A stretch of DNA of 60,285 bases from Salinimicrobium terrae DSM 17865 (lineage in GTDB: Bacteria; Bacteroidota; Bacteroidia; Flavobacteriales; Flavobacteriaceae), in the NCBI RefSeq assembly GCF_000424665.1, contig NZ_AUKI01000005.1, forward strand, positions 1 through 60,285. The letters run 5' to 3'. Below, piece after piece: positions 23,882 through 34,450 of the stretch (the first letter of the stretch is position 1; each line of letters starts with the position of its first letter). The notes below the pieces were generated by a model. It did not search any database and had not been told where the DNA came from. It worked only from the letters and a program-made list of their open reading frames with translations. A program made the translations under genes and the position numbers.

Positions 23882-25321
23882 TTATAGGTTCTTTAACCAG
23901 TTGCTGGAATATTCACAATTTCTATATTCTCCATTAACCTTTACATAGGTTTCGTTTATCTTCTCCTTTTGCCACTTTTCAATTGCCTCCAGTTGCTTAT
24001 CTCTCAAGGCTAGTTCTTTGATTTTATTGTAATCCTGCGCATAATTTGCCTTATGCTCTGGAAACCTGTTGGTCACAGTAATAATCTTATAAAACGGACG
24101 ACCGGTATTATCCTGATCTGTAAGAACTCTTGAAACCTCTCCTTCTTCCAGGTTCACAACCTGCTCATAAAGCAATGGATCTACTTTTGTAAGTTCAAAT
24201 CTCGTATCTCCCGTGGTAGGATTAACAAGTTTTCCACCACTCTCACGAGTCTCCTCCTCATCGGAAACTTCTTTTGCAGCATCGGCAAAAGAGATCTCTT
24301 TACTGTTAATTCTTTCTCTCACGTTCTCGATCTCATCAAAAGCCTTTTGCTTGGTTTCTTCAGTAACATCTGGGATCAAAAGAATATGGCGGACATCAAC
24401 CTGCTGGCCCCGAATCTTATCCACAGTAAGAATGTGATATCCAAATTCGGTCTGGAAAGGTTTACTTACCTCCCCTTCCTGAAGGGAAAATGCCGCATCT
24501 TTAAATTCTTTTACAAAAGGATCTTTTCGGGTTAAAGAAATTTTTCCACCAGATGATCTTGATCCGGGATCCTGAGAATATAATACAGCCTTTGTGGCAA
24601 AACTCGCACCGTTTTCAAGCACATCTGCCCTCATTTCATTTAGACGATTGATAATTTCTGTTTTCTGTTCCTGTGGGATTTCAGGTTCCACCACGATCTG
24701 TGCAATCTCAACTTCATCTCCAAAGACAGGGCGCTCCTCTTCAGGAATATCTGTAAAGAAAGCTCTCACCTCTTCGGGAGTTATCTCTACTGCATTAACG
24801 ATCTTACGTTGCATTTCAGAAGCCAGTCTGTTTTGCTTATTGATCTCGAAAAGTTCAGCTCTAAATTCAGCTTCACTATCTTTCTTATAGAATTCGAGAA
24901 CCTTTTCCATAGAACCTACCTGCTGTGTCATGTAAGCCATTTGTTGATCGATATTAGCATTAATTTCGGCGTCCGAAACCATGATACTATCCTGAATTGC
25001 ATGATGAGCATACAATTTGTTTTCCATCAAACGCCCGGCAAGATTACAATTCGTAACGTCTGCAGTAGAAACACCCTGACTTTGAAGTTCGAGGTACATT
25101 TTGTCGATGTCGCTTTCAAGCACAACAAAATCCCCAATAACTGCTGCCACACCATCTACTTTAAAACGGCCGCTCCTGTCCTGTATTTTCTCCTGAATAT
25201 CAGATTCAATACCTATAGAAGTACTATCGGTAATTATTACTTCCTGCGCCTGTAAATTGCTCCCGCCAAGGACGAATAGCAACAAGCCTAATGATTTAAT
25301 TATAAATTTCAAATTCGTCAT
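23882..25321 (-). CDS. SurA-like periplasmic peptidylprolyl isomerase
   Basis: 479 residues with an N-terminal signal (MTNLKFIIKSLGLLLFVLGG, cleavage after QAQ). A SurA N domain (VDGVAAVIGDFVVLESDIDK, about 35-160) is followed by two parvulin domains (about 185-285: EVEIAQIVVEP... SGGKISLTRKDPFVKEFKDAAFSL...TEFGYHILTV; and about 288-395: DVRHILLIPDVTEET...). Periplasmic chaperone for outer-membrane proteins. The ATG at 25321 overlaps the upstream gene by 26 bases in another frame, which argues for translational coupling. Confidence 0.92.
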   Translation of the reverse strand: MTNLKFIIKSLGLLLFVLGGSNLQAQEVIITDSTSIGIESDIQEKIQDRSGRFKVDGVAAVIGDFVVLESDIDKMYLELQSQGVSTADVTNCNLAGRLMENKLYAHHAIQDSIMVSDAEINANIDQQMAYMTQQVGSMEKVLEFYKKDSEAEFRAELFEINKQNRLASEMQRKIVNAVEITPEEVRAFFTDIPEEERPVFGDEVEIAQIVVEPEIPQEQKTEIINRLNEMRADVLENGASFATKAVLYSQDPGSRSSGGKISLTRKDPFVKEFKDAAFSLQEGEVSKPFQTEFGYHILTVDKIRGQQVDVRHILLIPDVTEETKQKAFDEIENVRERINSKEISFADAAKEVSDEEETRESGGKLVNPTTGDTRFELTKVDPLLYEQVVNLEEGEVSRVLTDQDNTGRPFYKIITVTNRFPEHKANYAQDYNKIKELALRDKQLEAIEKWQKEKINETYVKVNGEYRNCEYSSNWLKNL

Positions 25322-26156
25322 TTTTAATTGCATCTTGTGTAATGTCTGTTTCTAATTTCTTGATGAGATCCAGCTTTCTTTTGTTAAGCAGGATCTGCTT
25401 AATACTTGGCAAAGAATATTCCAAAGGCGCCTGTTCATTGCGCAATTTAACATCCTCAACAGAGATCAAATATACTCCTAATGAATCTTCAAGTTGCATA
25501 AAATTCTTATTTTTTAAGAATTCAGGATTGTCCTGAGGAGTCAATGGCTTTATTTTGTCGTAGACCTGCTTTGTCTTCACCCAAACCGAATCGTTTAGAG
25601 AATAGGAATTGAATTGAATAGCCATATCAAGCAAAGCCTTTTTATCCTCTTCATCAAACCTGCGAAAACGGGTTTTTATAGTTTCAAAATCCTTGTTGTC
25701 CTTTGTAATATTGATATACCTCACCTTAACAAGATTCTCATTAAGTATAAAGTTCTCTCCATTTTCTTCAAAGTAGGTTTCGGCTGCGGCCCGGGTTATA
25801 CCGGTATCAAGCTCACGTGCAACAATGGCATCTGTATAAGCCTTAGCATAGAGTTCATTCCTATAGTTCTGCACCAGGCGATCGAATTCGGCCTGCTGTT
25901 CTTCACTAAGATTCACTCTCGCCCTGTCAAGCAATAGCTTCTGAGTTGCCCAGCGGGTAATAAAATTGTTAATTAGTAAAGTACTGTCTTCGGGTGAAGT
26001 ATTATCGGCAATAAGGGTGGCAACATCATCTTTGTAAAGATAAGCATCATTCACCCTGGCGATCACTTCTTTTTCTTCGGGTTCGGTTAGAAAACTGCAA
26101 CTACCAGTTAAAAAGCCCAAAAAAATTAAAAAGATTTTTCCCTTTTTTATTATCAA
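25296..26156 (-). CDS. SurA-related lipoprotein (PPIase-like, no clear parvulin domain)
   Basis: 286 residues. Lipobox in IFLIFLGFLTGSC places it in the membrane as a lipoprotein. The rest is SurA-N-like helix-rich sequence (EVIARVNDAYLYKDDV, NNFITRWATQKLLLDRA, RNELYAKAYTDAIVAREL) and a C-terminal helix (PSIKQILLNKRKLDLIKKLE). I do not see a parvulin motif, so it is probably a non-catalytic chaperone acting with the SurA protein it overlaps. This pair is found together in other flavobacteria. Confidence 0.82.
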   Translation of the reverse strand: MIIKKGKIFLIFLGFLTGSCSFLTEPEEKEVIARVNDAYLYKDDVATLIADNTSPEDSTLLINNFITRWATQKLLLDRARVNLSEEQQAEFDRLVQNYRNELYAKAYTDAIVARELDTGITRAAAETYFEENGENFILNENLVKVRYINITKDNKDFETIKTRFRRFDEEDKKALLDMAIQFNSYSLNDSVWVKTKQVYDKIKPLTPQDNPEFLKNKNFMQLEDSLGVYLISVEDVKLRNEQAPLEYSLPSIKQILLNKRKLDLIKKLETDITQDAIKNDEFEIYN

Positions 26157-26245
26157 CGTAATCTAAATATTATGAATTTGCGAAAATACGAATTCCAAAC
26201 AGTATACCAACCTGCAGCTAAAACGAAATAAAATTCCAAAAATTA

Positions 26246-26253
26246 TATTTTTG
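26246..26253 (+). promoter_or_regulatory. Promoter -7 box of the 81-residue gene
   Basis: TATTTTTG, 39 bases before the start at 26293; no clear upstream TTG. Confidence 0.4.
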
Positions 26254-26292
26254 GCCCGGCTTTGGTAGAGAGCGAACTATAAAATTAAGCGA

Positions 26293-26538
26293 ATGCCTGA
26301 AGAAAGAAAACTGAAACTCATCTGGGACTTTCATGGTCCCGACTCCGAAACTACTGCTGCCCATCATGCCATTCACCTGCAGGAATATTTGAAGACCCAA
26401 GAATTATCCCTGCAAATCTCAGGTTCAGAAAAGCTTTCGGAAGCACATGCCATCGCATACCTTGTAGTTACCGAACATGAAATGCGACCTGTGCGGGATG
26501 CTCTTAAACCTCATCGCGGCCAGATATATCAAAACTGA
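26293..26538 (+). CDS. Conserved hypothetical protein
   Basis: 81 residues, soluble, His-rich in the middle (TTAAHHAIHLQEYL). I believe close relatives occur in other Flavobacteriaceae next to the SurA/Skp genes, but know no function. It starts on the opposite strand from the lipoprotein gene and precedes skp by 69 bases. Confidence 0.7.
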   Translation: MPEERKLKLIWDFHGPDSETTAAHHAIHLQEYLKTQELSLQISGSEKLSEAHAIAYLVVTEHEMRPVRDALKPHRGQIYQN

Positions 26539-26580
26539 AAAAATAATTTATTAAAATCTTTATAAATGCCTCTGCTCCTT

Positions 26581-26588
26581 TATATTTG
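26581..26588 (+). promoter_or_regulatory. skp promoter -7 box
   Basis: TATATTTG then C, 19 bases before the start at 26608. The box lies downstream of the Met at 26566, excluding that start. Confidence 0.65.
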
Positions 26589-26607
26589 CGAAAATCAAAA
26601 TCAAATC

Positions 26608-27117
26608 ATGAAAAAATATCTTTTAGTCTTAAGTTTTGCCTTATTGAGTATTTCAGCTTTTGCCCAGTCAAAGGTTGGAACCATAGATGCAGATTACATA
26701 CTTAATCAAATGCCAGAAATGGTGCAGGTAAATGAAGCTCTCAAATCCTATAATACCGATCTTCAGAAAGATCTGGAATCAAATGTCACCAATTATGAGA
26801 CCCTGGTAAAAGATTACCAGGCCAATAATGAAACTTTTTCTGAAGAAGACAGAAAAGCCAAAGAATCTGAGATCATTAATCTTGAAAATGACATTAAAAG
26901 CTTCAGGCAAAAAGCGGGAGTTATGATGCAAATGAAGCGGAATGAACTCACTCAGCCTTTATATGAAAAGATCAATGAAGCTATGCTGGAAGTAATCGCA
27001 GAAGAGAATTACACCCAGATCCTCCACTCCGGCGGAAACGCTCTGGCGTTTTCTTCACAGGAGTATGACATCACCCTGAAGGTTCTAAATAAACTTGGGA
27101 TTGAAGTAAAGGAGTAA
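26608..27117 (+). CDS. OmpH/Skp family periplasmic chaperone
   Basis: 169 residues. Signal peptide MKKYLLVLSFALLSISAFAQ, then the OmpH pattern: KVGTIDADYILNQMPEM start, a long charged coiled coil (about 45-120) and a C-terminal strand region (EENYTQILHSGGNALAFSS). Skp trimers hold unfolded outer-membrane proteins in the periplasm, matching the SurA-type genes nearby. Has its own promoter and terminator. Confidence 0.93.
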   Translation: MKKYLLVLSFALLSISAFAQSKVGTIDADYILNQMPEMVQVNEALKSYNTDLQKDLESNVTNYETLVKDYQANNETFSEEDRKAKESEIINLENDIKSFRQKAGVMMQMKRNELTQPLYEKINEAMLEVIAEENYTQILHSGGNALAFSSQEYDITLKVLNKLGIEVKE

Positions 27118-27134
27118 ATTTTCAAAAATCATAT

Positions 27135-27180
27135 AAAAAGAGGAGGCTCAAAAATGTCATTTTTGAGCCTCCTCTTTTTA
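27135..27180. terminator. skp/guaB bidirectional terminator with CAAAAATG core
   Basis: AAAAAGAGGAGGCTC (from 27135) pairs perfectly with GAGCCTCCTCTTTTT (to 27179) around the core CAAAAATGTCATTTTTG. Confidence 0.92.
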
Positions 27181-27192
27181 TATAAGTGCTTG

Positions 27193-28677
<1,485 letters not shown>

Positions 28678-28688
28678 TTAATTGCGTG

Positions 28689-28696
28689 CAAATGTA
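28689..28696 (-). promoter_or_regulatory. guaB promoter -7 box
   Basis: TACATTTG then C on the minus strand, 23 bases before the start. The rest of the gap to 28911 is AT-rich with a weak heptad-like tract (about 28726-28753) and no gene. Confidence 0.6.
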
Positions 28697-28911
28697 CACT
28701 TAATTCATCACAAAATCAGATGCAGATTTAATTATTTGATTCTTTGATCTTAAGCATGAGATGATTCCTCCTCCCGGTGAGCATCTGCCCCACTTTAGGT
28801 AAAATGTGAGGGAAATACAACGGAAAAATAAGGTGCAAAAAAGAATCTATTTAAGACTTAAATTTAATGGTCCATGACCTCTTTGATCTAATCATCAGGA
28901 ATTCTCTTTTT

Positions 28912-29775
28912 CTAATGATAAGTTGAAAAAATCTTGGTAGCCTCGTTGTGAGAGGATTCAAAGCTCATCATCTTTACATTTGTATCGGCCTTTTTTGAAG
29001 TAAAATAGGATAGCAGTTTTTCTGTCGGCATATTGCCGGTAAGCTCATCTTTGGCCATAGGACAACCTCCAAACCCCTGGATGGCCCCGTCAAACCGACT
29101 GCAGCCCGATTTATAGGCAGCATCAACTTTTTCAAACCATTTGGTAGGTGTTGTATGTAAATGAGCCCCAAATTCTATTGTGGGGTACTTAGGAATAAGG
29201 TTCGAAAAAAGATATTCTATGACCTCTGGAGTGGAACTTCCAATTGTATCTGAAAGAGATAGGATTTTAACTCCCATTCCTGAAAGTTTTTCTGTCCACT
29301 CCCCCACAATCTCTACGTCCCATGGATCTCCATATGGATTTCCAAAGCCCATAGAAAGATAGGCTACCACTTCTTTTCCTGAAGCATCTGCTATGTCAAG
29401 AATTTCCTGCAGAGTTTCCACAGATTCGGCGATAGTTTTATGTGTGTTCCGCATCTGGAAGTTCTCGGAAATTGAAAAAGGATAACCCAAATACTGTATT
29501 TCAGGATGTTTCGAAGCATCCTGAGCCCCACGTGTATTGGCAACGATTGCCAGTAACTTGCTTTGGGTGCGGGAAAGATCTAGTTGGGAAAGCACTTCGG
29601 CGGTGTCGGCCATTTGAGGAATGGCCCGGGGAGAGACGAAACTTCCAAAATCGATAGTGTCGAATCCGCAACGTAAAAGGGACTGGATATATTGAACTTT
29701 TTTTTCTGTAGGAATAAAGGTTTTTATTCCCTGCATCGCGTCCCGCGGACATTCAATAATCTTTATTTTCCCCAT
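28912..29775 (-). CDS. Hydroxymethylglutaryl-CoA lyase
   Basis: 287 residues from Met 29775 (MGKIKIIECPRDAMQG). Splits HMG-CoA into acetoacetate and acetyl-CoA in leucine degradation. The DRE-TIM motif I-ECPRDAMQG, metal-site His pair in GAHLHTTPTKW and the Cys signature in GAIQGFGGCPMAKDELTGN are present. The longer frame to 29898 overlaps lysE and is rejected. The -7 box TATATTTG is only four bases before the ATG, so the mRNA may be leaderless. Confidence 0.94.
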   Translation of the reverse strand: MGKIKIIECPRDAMQGIKTFIPTEKKVQYIQSLLRCGFDTIDFGSFVSPRAIPQMADTAEVLSQLDLSRTQSKLLAIVANTRGAQDASKHPEIQYLGYPFSISENFQMRNTHKTIAESVETLQEILDIADASGKEVVAYLSMGFGNPYGDPWDVEIVGEWTEKLSGMGVKILSLSDTIGSSTPEVIEYLFSNLIPKYPTIEFGAHLHTTPTKWFEKVDAAYKSGCSRFDGAIQGFGGCPMAKDELTGNMPTEKLLSYFTSKKADTNVKMMSFESSHNEATKIFSTYH

Positions 29776-29779
29776 GAGC

Positions 29780-29787
29780 CAAATATA
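29780..29787 (-). promoter_or_regulatory. HMG-CoA lyase promoter box adjoining the start codon
   Basis: TATATTTG, then GCTC, then ATG (29775-29773). The expected transcription start coincides with the start codon. Confidence 0.6.
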
Positions 29788-29846
29788 GAAGTTAGATTTT
29801 AGAATTACGAGGTTAAAATGGGGATTTCCGGGCCGTTTTCTATTTT

Positions 29847-30464
29847 TTAAACTAATATAAAAATTCCAATTCCAACAAACACCAGCACTTGCACCCACTT
29901 AAAAACCACTCCGGAATTTGGGTGTTTTTGAAGATAATGCGAGATCTTCCCCGCAAGTACAGCGACAATAGAAAAAATTATAAAAGCTTGCAGCATAAAC
30001 AAGAATCCAAGAATGAAGAATTGAACAACGGTATTGCCATAGGGCTCCCAAAGAAATCCCGGGAAAAAGGCAAGAAAGAAAATAGCTACTTTAGGATTTA
30101 AAACATTCATAAAAAATCCCTTTCTAAAGAGGGAAGTTAATTCCTTTCTATCGCTGTTCATTCCCGTTCCAAATTTAATTGAAGGTTCACTCCTAAAAAC
30201 CTGCCATGCCAGGTAGAACAGATAAGTTGCCCCAAGAACTTTTATAAGAAGGAATAAAGTCTCGGACTGTTTTATAACAGCCGAAATACCAAAAGCCACC
30301 AGGCTGGTATGGATTATGATCCCGGTGACCAACCCTAAAGCAGTCATTATTCCGTACTTCTTTCCGTTGGTCATTCCCTGCACCAGCACGTAAACGATAT
30401 CGGGCCCGGGAGAAATCGTCAACAGGATTGAAGCGGTAAGAAATGGAATAAGTTCTGTGATCAC
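29847..30464 (-). CDS. LysE-type amino-acid exporter
   Basis: 205 residues, six predicted helices, with the LysE/RhtB signature [15 protein letters not shown] near the N terminus. Exports amino acids or derivatives through the inner membrane; substrate unknown. It starts with GTG at 30464, whose bases overlap the TGA stop of pyrD (GTGA), so the two are translationally coupled. Confidence 0.9.
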   Translation of the reverse strand: MITELIPFLTASILLTISPGPDIVYVLVQGMTNGKKYGIMTALGLVTGIIIHTSLVAFGISAVIKQSETLFLLIKVLGATYLFYLAWQVFRSEPSIKFGTGMNSDRKELTSLFRKGFFMNVLNPKVAIFFLAFFPGFLWEPYGNTVVQFFILGFLFMLQAFIIFSIVAVLAGKISHYLQKHPNSGVVFKWVQVLVFVGIGIFILV

Positions 30465-31483
30465 CCGGTGCGTTTTAGGATTTCCAGGTTAATATCTTTA
30501 ACTAACTGAGGTCCTTCATAAATAAAGCCTGTATACAATTGCACAAGACTGGCTCCTGCTTCCAGTTTATCAATAGCATCTTCTGCAGACATTATTCCAC
30601 CAACTCCAATAATTGGAAAAGCTTTGTTACTCTTTTCCGAAAGAAACCGAATGACCTCTGTTGCCCTTTTGGTAAGAGGTCGTCCACTTAAGCCGCCGGT
30701 TTCCTTTTGATCTGGTGAAGTTAATCCTTCTCTTGAGATCGTTGTGTTAGTAGCGATGACACCAGCGATTCCGGTTTCTTTAATAATATCGATGATATCA
30801 AGAAGTTGAGAATCGGTAAGATCGGGGGCTATTTTTAGCAGAATGGGTTTGGGCGCCGGCCGTTTCAGGTTTTGTTGCTGTAAGGTTTCCAATAATTTCG
30901 TTAGTGGCTCCTTATCCTGAAGTTCTCTAAGATTTGGGGTGTTTGGAGAGCTTACATTCACCACAAAATAATCTACATGCTCAAAAAGGGCATTAAAACA
31001 GATCAAATAATCATTTACTGCATTTTTGTTTGGTGTGATCTTATTCTTCCCAATGTTCCCTCCAATTAAAACTCCGTCATTCTTTTTTAGCCTTTTAACA
31101 GCATCTACCACTCCCCCATTGTTAAAACCCATTCTATTGATGATCGCCCCGTCTTCCTTAAGTCTGAAGAGTCTTTTCTTTTCATTCCCCGGCTGTGGTT
31201 CAGGCGTTAGTGTTCCAATTTCTATAAATCCAAAGCCGAAATTTGACAGCTCTTTGTAAAGTTTTGCATCCTTATCAAAACCTGCGGCCAACCCTACGGG
31301 ATTCGGGAATTTAATTCCGAAGACTTCACGCTCCAGCCGCTGATCCTCAACTACAAACTTTTGCCGCACTAATTTTTGTGTTCCCGGAAGCAAAAATAAT
31401 TTCCGAAGTGTGGAAAAGGTAAAATAGTGGACTTTTTCAGGGTTAATATTAAATAGGAGTGGTCGAATAATTTTATTATACAT
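30461..31483 (-). CDS. pyrD: Dihydroorotate dehydrogenase (quinone), class 2
   Basis: 340 residues. Membrane-associated flavoenzyme of pyrimidine synthesis. The class 2 N-terminal helix ([22 protein letters not shown]) for quinone access is present; FMN barrel motifs include [46 protein letters not shown] with the catalytic Ser, and [25 protein letters not shown] in the phosphate site. Met 31483 is chosen over 31510 because it begins the conserved helix. Confidence 0.96.
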   Translation of the reverse strand: MYNKIIRPLLFNINPEKVHYFTFSTLRKLFLLPGTQKLVRQKFVVEDQRLEREVFGIKFPNPVGLAAGFDKDAKLYKELSNFGFGFIEIGTLTPEPQPGNEKKRLFRLKEDGAIINRMGFNNGGVVDAVKRLKKNDGVLIGGNIGKNKITPNKNAVNDYLICFNALFEHVDYFVVNVSSPNTPNLRELQDKEPLTKLLETLQQQNLKRPAPKPILLKIAPDLTDSQLLDIIDIIKETGIAGVIATNTTISREGLTSPDQKETGGLSGRPLTKRATEVIRFLSEKSNKAFPIIGVGGIMSAEDAIDKLEAGASLVQLYTGFIYEGPQLVKDINLEILKRTG

Positions 31484-31568
31484 CTGGGCGCTTTTAGGCA
31501 AAATTAACACAAAGCCATCTAAAAAAGCAGGAAATGGGGAAAGGTTTTCGAACAGCTCTTTATATCTT

Positions 31569-31576
31569 TATTTTTG
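31569..31576 (+). promoter_or_regulatory. pepT promoter -7 box
   Basis: TATTTTTG, 16 bases before the pepT start; no clear TTG upstream. Confidence 0.5.
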
Positions 31577-31592
31577 AAAAAATTCAGCAGAA

Positions 31593-32846
31593 ATGACTAA
31601 TAAGCAGGAAATAATTGACCGATTTTTAAGCTATGTAAAGATAGATACACAAAGTGACGAAACCAGTGATACCACTCCCAGCACAGAGAAACAATGGGAC
31701 CTGGCAAGAAAACTGAAGGAAGAGCTTCAGGAAATGGGAATGCAGGAGGTGAGTATAGATGAAAATGCTTATGTAATGGCCACTTTACCTTCCAATATCG
31801 ATCATGAAGTGCCGGTAATAGGTTTCGTCTCCCACTTTGATACCACTTCCGATTTTTCGGGAACCAATGTAAATCCGCAGATCATCGAAAATTATGACGG
31901 AAAAGACATTATGCTTAACAAGGAAAAAAATATTATCCTGTCTCCAGATTATTTTAGTGATCTCCTGCAGTACGAGGGTCAGACAATAATAACCACTGAC
32001 GGGACAACTTTACTGGGAGCCGACGATAAAGCCGGGATCACTGAAATCATGGAGGCCATGAAATACCTCCTTGAAAATCCGCAGATCAAGCATGGGAAGA
32101 TTCGGATTTGTTTTACACCCGATGAAGAAATTGGCCGGGGGGCCCACAAATTTGATGTAGAAAAATTTGGTGCAGAATGGGCATATACTATGGATGGCAG
32201 CCAGGTGGGAGAGCTGGAATTTGAAAATTTTAATGCCGCAGGAGCTGTTGTAAAAGTCAGCGGAAAAAGTGTTCATCCCGGATACGCAAAAGACAAGATG
32301 ATCAACAGCATGTATATCGCGATGGATTTTATCAACTCCCTACCTCGCCTCGAAACTCCTGAACATACCGAAGACCGTCAGGGATTTTTTCACCTCAACG
32401 GAATGGAGGGGGATGTAGAAGAAACTACCCTTCATTACATAATTAGAGATCATGACCGGGAGCATTTTGAAGCCAGAAAAGAAATGATGAAAGACCTGGC
32501 GACAGAGATATGTCGACAATACGAGAGGGATTGCGTGACGGTGGAGATCAAAGATCAGTATTTTAATATGAGGGAAAAAGTAGAACCTGTGATGCACATT
32601 GTGGACATTGCCGAAGAGGCCATGAAACAGGTAGATGTAACTCCCATCATTAAACCCATTCGCGGCGGAACCGATGGTGCCCAGCTAAGTTTTAAAGGTT
32701 TGCCTTGTCCAAATATTTTTGCCGGCGGCCATAATTTCCATGGGAAATATGAATATGTTCCCGTAGAAAGCATGCAGAAGGCGGTAGAAGTTATCGTGAA
32801 AATAGCAGAATTGACGGCGGATACGAATTCAAAATTTAGAATTTAA
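31593..32846 (+). CDS. pepT: Peptidase T (tripeptide aminopeptidase)
   Basis: 417 residues, M20 family di-zinc peptidase that removes N-terminal residues from tripeptides. Metal and catalytic residues are in [14 protein letters not shown] (His, Asp), LLGADDKAG (bridging Asp), [12 protein letters not shown] (Glu pair), MDGSQVGE (Asp) and [15 protein letters not shown] (His). The dimerisation domain is about 205-315. The last residues (NSKFRI) and the stop codon are encoded by a 7-bp-periodic repeat tract that continues into the intergenic DNA, so the C terminus has probably been replaced or extended by repeat DNA. Confidence 0.96.
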   Translation: MTNKQEIIDRFLSYVKIDTQSDETSDTTPSTEKQWDLARKLKEELQEMGMQEVSIDENAYVMATLPSNIDHEVPVIGFVSHFDTTSDFSGTNVNPQIIENYDGKDIMLNKEKNIILSPDYFSDLLQYEGQTIITTDGTTLLGADDKAGITEIMEAMKYLLENPQIKHGKIRICFTPDEEIGRGAHKFDVEKFGAEWAYTMDGSQVGELEFENFNAAGAVVKVSGKSVHPGYAKDKMINSMYIAMDFINSLPRLETPEHTEDRQGFFHLNGMEGDVEETTLHYIIRDHDREHFEARKEMMKDLATEICRQYERDCVTVEIKDQYFNMREKVEPVMHIVDIAEEAMKQVDVTPIIKPIRGGTDGAQLSFKGLPCPNIFAGGHNFHGKYEYVPVESMQKAVEVIVKIAELTADTNSKFRI

Positions 32847-32859
32847 GATTTTCTATTTT
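32825..32859 (+). repeat. Heptad tract across the pepT stop codon
   Basis: Consecutive units GAATTCA, AAATTTA, GAATTTA, AGATTTT, CTATTTT. The first three are coding for the end of pepT. Confidence 0.75.
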
Positions 32860-32864
32860 CAATC

Positions 32865-33535
32865 GTCATGTTGAATCTTGATCCTTTTGTCATGCTGAAC
32901 TTGTTTCAGCATCTTTGCAAACCAAAATAATAGACCCTAAAATAAATTCAGGGTGACGCCTCAGTATACAAAGTCATGCTGAACTTGTTTCAGCATTCTT
33001 GAAGACCAACTTAATAAACCCTGAATAAATTCAGAGTGACGTCCCGATCAACAACGTCATGCTGAACTTGTTCCAGAATCTTTGGTACTCCACTCCTTAG
33101 ACCCTGAAATAAATTCAGGGTGACGTCCCGATCATTTCGTCATGCTCAACTTGTTTCAGCATCTAGAATCTTCCCTTATGGACCCTTAAATAAATTCAGA
33201 GTGACGCCCCGGTATACAACGTCATGCTGAACTTGTTTCAGCATTCTTGAAGACCAACTTAATAAACCCTGAATAAATTCAGGGTGACGTCCCGATCAAC
33301 AACGTCATGCTGAACTTGTTTCAGCATCCTTGACAACCAACAAAATAGCGCTGAAATAAAATTAGAGTGACGCTCCCGTTTTTTCGTCATGCTGAACTTA
33401 TTTCAGCATCCCTTGGAATTTCACTCCTTAGACCCGGAAATAAATTCAGGGTGACGCCCCGGTATACAACGTCATGCTGAACTTGTTTCGGTATCCTGAC
33501 AACCAAAACAATAGTCCATGAAAAAAAATCTGGGT
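32865..33535. repeat. Tandem array of about eight 83-bp double-hairpin units
   Basis: GTCATGCTGAACTTG-type unit starts are at 32889, 32973, 33056, 33139, 33221, 33304, 33386 and 33471, spaced 82-85 bp, after a worn unit at 32865. Each unit has two hairpins: ATGCTGAA-ACTTG-TTTCAGCAT and, about 45 bp later, ACCCTGAA-ATAAA-TTCAGGGTGAC. Spacer bases repeat every third unit (unit 2 like 5, 3 like 6, 4 like 7), giving a higher-order period near 248 bp. No gene is present. Confidence 0.95.
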
Positions 33536-33568
33536 AACTAAGGGGATCGAAAGGAGAATATGAAGGCT

Positions 33569-33603
33569 TAAAAAAAAGCCCCAGGCTTTCTACGCATGGG
33601 GCT
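33569..33603 (-). terminator. yajC terminator
   Basis: AGCCCCA (33577-33583) pairs with TGGGGCT (33597-33603); on the minus strand a run of eight or nine T follows. Confidence 0.85.
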
Positions 33604-33627
33604 AACTATTATTTATTCTCGCCGGAA

Positions 33628-33921
33628 TTATTTTGTTTCCTTCACCGGTTCGTTCAGCTTTCGACTCATCTCCATTGATATGGATGATCTGTCAAAAGTA
33701 ATTTTTCCGGCTCCGGTTTCAATAATTACTGCATTTTGTTTATCACTGAAATCAACTATTTTTCCGTGCATTCCGCTTTTGGTGACAACTCTGTCTCCTC
33801 TTTTAAGTTCAGACGAGAATTGTTTTTCTTTCTTTGCACGGTTCATTTGTGGGCGTATCATAAAAAAGTACACCACGATGAACATTAAAATAATTGGGGC
33901 AAACTGGGCTAATTGATCCAT
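33628..33921 (-). CDS. yajC: Preprotein translocase subunit YajC
   Basis: 97 residues: one N-terminal membrane helix (APIILMFIVVYFFMIRPQ) followed by the cytosolic YajC domain (RAKKEKQF, ELKRGDRVVTKSGMHGKIV). Accessory to SecDF. Last gene of nusB-DUF1573-yajC. Confidence 0.95.
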   Translation of the reverse strand: MDQLAQFAPIILMFIVVYFFMIRPQMNRAKKEKQFSSELKRGDRVVTKSGMHGKIVDFSDKQNAVIIETGAGKITFDRSSISMEMSRKLNEPVKETK

Positions 33922-33948
33922 AGATAATTCTGTTGCTCATGTTTATGC

Positions 33949-34401
33949 TTAAGACTGTGCCTTAGGCTCTACAAAAGCTTTGATTTTTAATTGTTCTTTA
34001 CCGGTCTCTGTATTTGCAGTAATATTTACTGTTTTTGTAACCTGGTTTTGACCTGTACCGTTAAACTTTACCAGCATTTCACCAGTTTCTCCCGGAGCAA
34101 TAGGTTCTTTTGTCCAGGTAGGAACAGTACAACCACAAGAACTGCTTGCGTTAGTAATAACTAATGGGGCGTTTCCTGTGTTTGTGAAAGTAAATGTATG
34201 TTCCACATTTTCTCCCTGTTGGATAGTTCCGAAATCGTGCTCGGTTTTCTCAAAAGTAACTTCGGGGTAAACTACCTCCTGTGAATCGCGCAGTGCAGCT
34301 TCTTCAACGTTTTCTGCCTGTACTTTCTCCGCTGCATTTTCTTTGCAGGAAGTGAAATTGAAGGCAGCAATCAATGCCAGTAATAAAATTCCTTTTTTCA
34401 T
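33949..34401 (-). CDS. DUF1573 lipoprotein
   Basis: 150 residues: lipobox signal MKKGILLLALIAAFNFTSC, then a DUF1573 immunoglobulin-like domain (VTFEKTEHDFGTIQQGENVEHTFTF, ITNASSSCGCTVPTW with the CGC pair, PGETGEMLVKF). Common in Bacteroidetes between nusB and yajC; function unknown. Spaced 27 bases from yajC and 49 from nusB. Confidence 0.92.
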   Translation of the reverse strand: MKKGILLLALIAAFNFTSCKENAAEKVQAENVEEAALRDSQEVVYPEVTFEKTEHDFGTIQQGENVEHTFTFTNTGNAPLVITNASSSCGCTVPTWTKEPIAPGETGEMLVKFNGTGQNQVTKTVNITANTETGKEQLKIKAFVEPKAQS

Positions 34402-34450
34402 GATTTACAATTTAAGGTTAAAGTGGATAAAATTAAGAAAAATTGCAGGA

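Noticed and set aside
32865-33535. CRISPR array
   Set aside because: Units are diverged, repeats contain hairpins of their own, and the spacers repeat every third unit instead of being unique; no cas genes are nearby.
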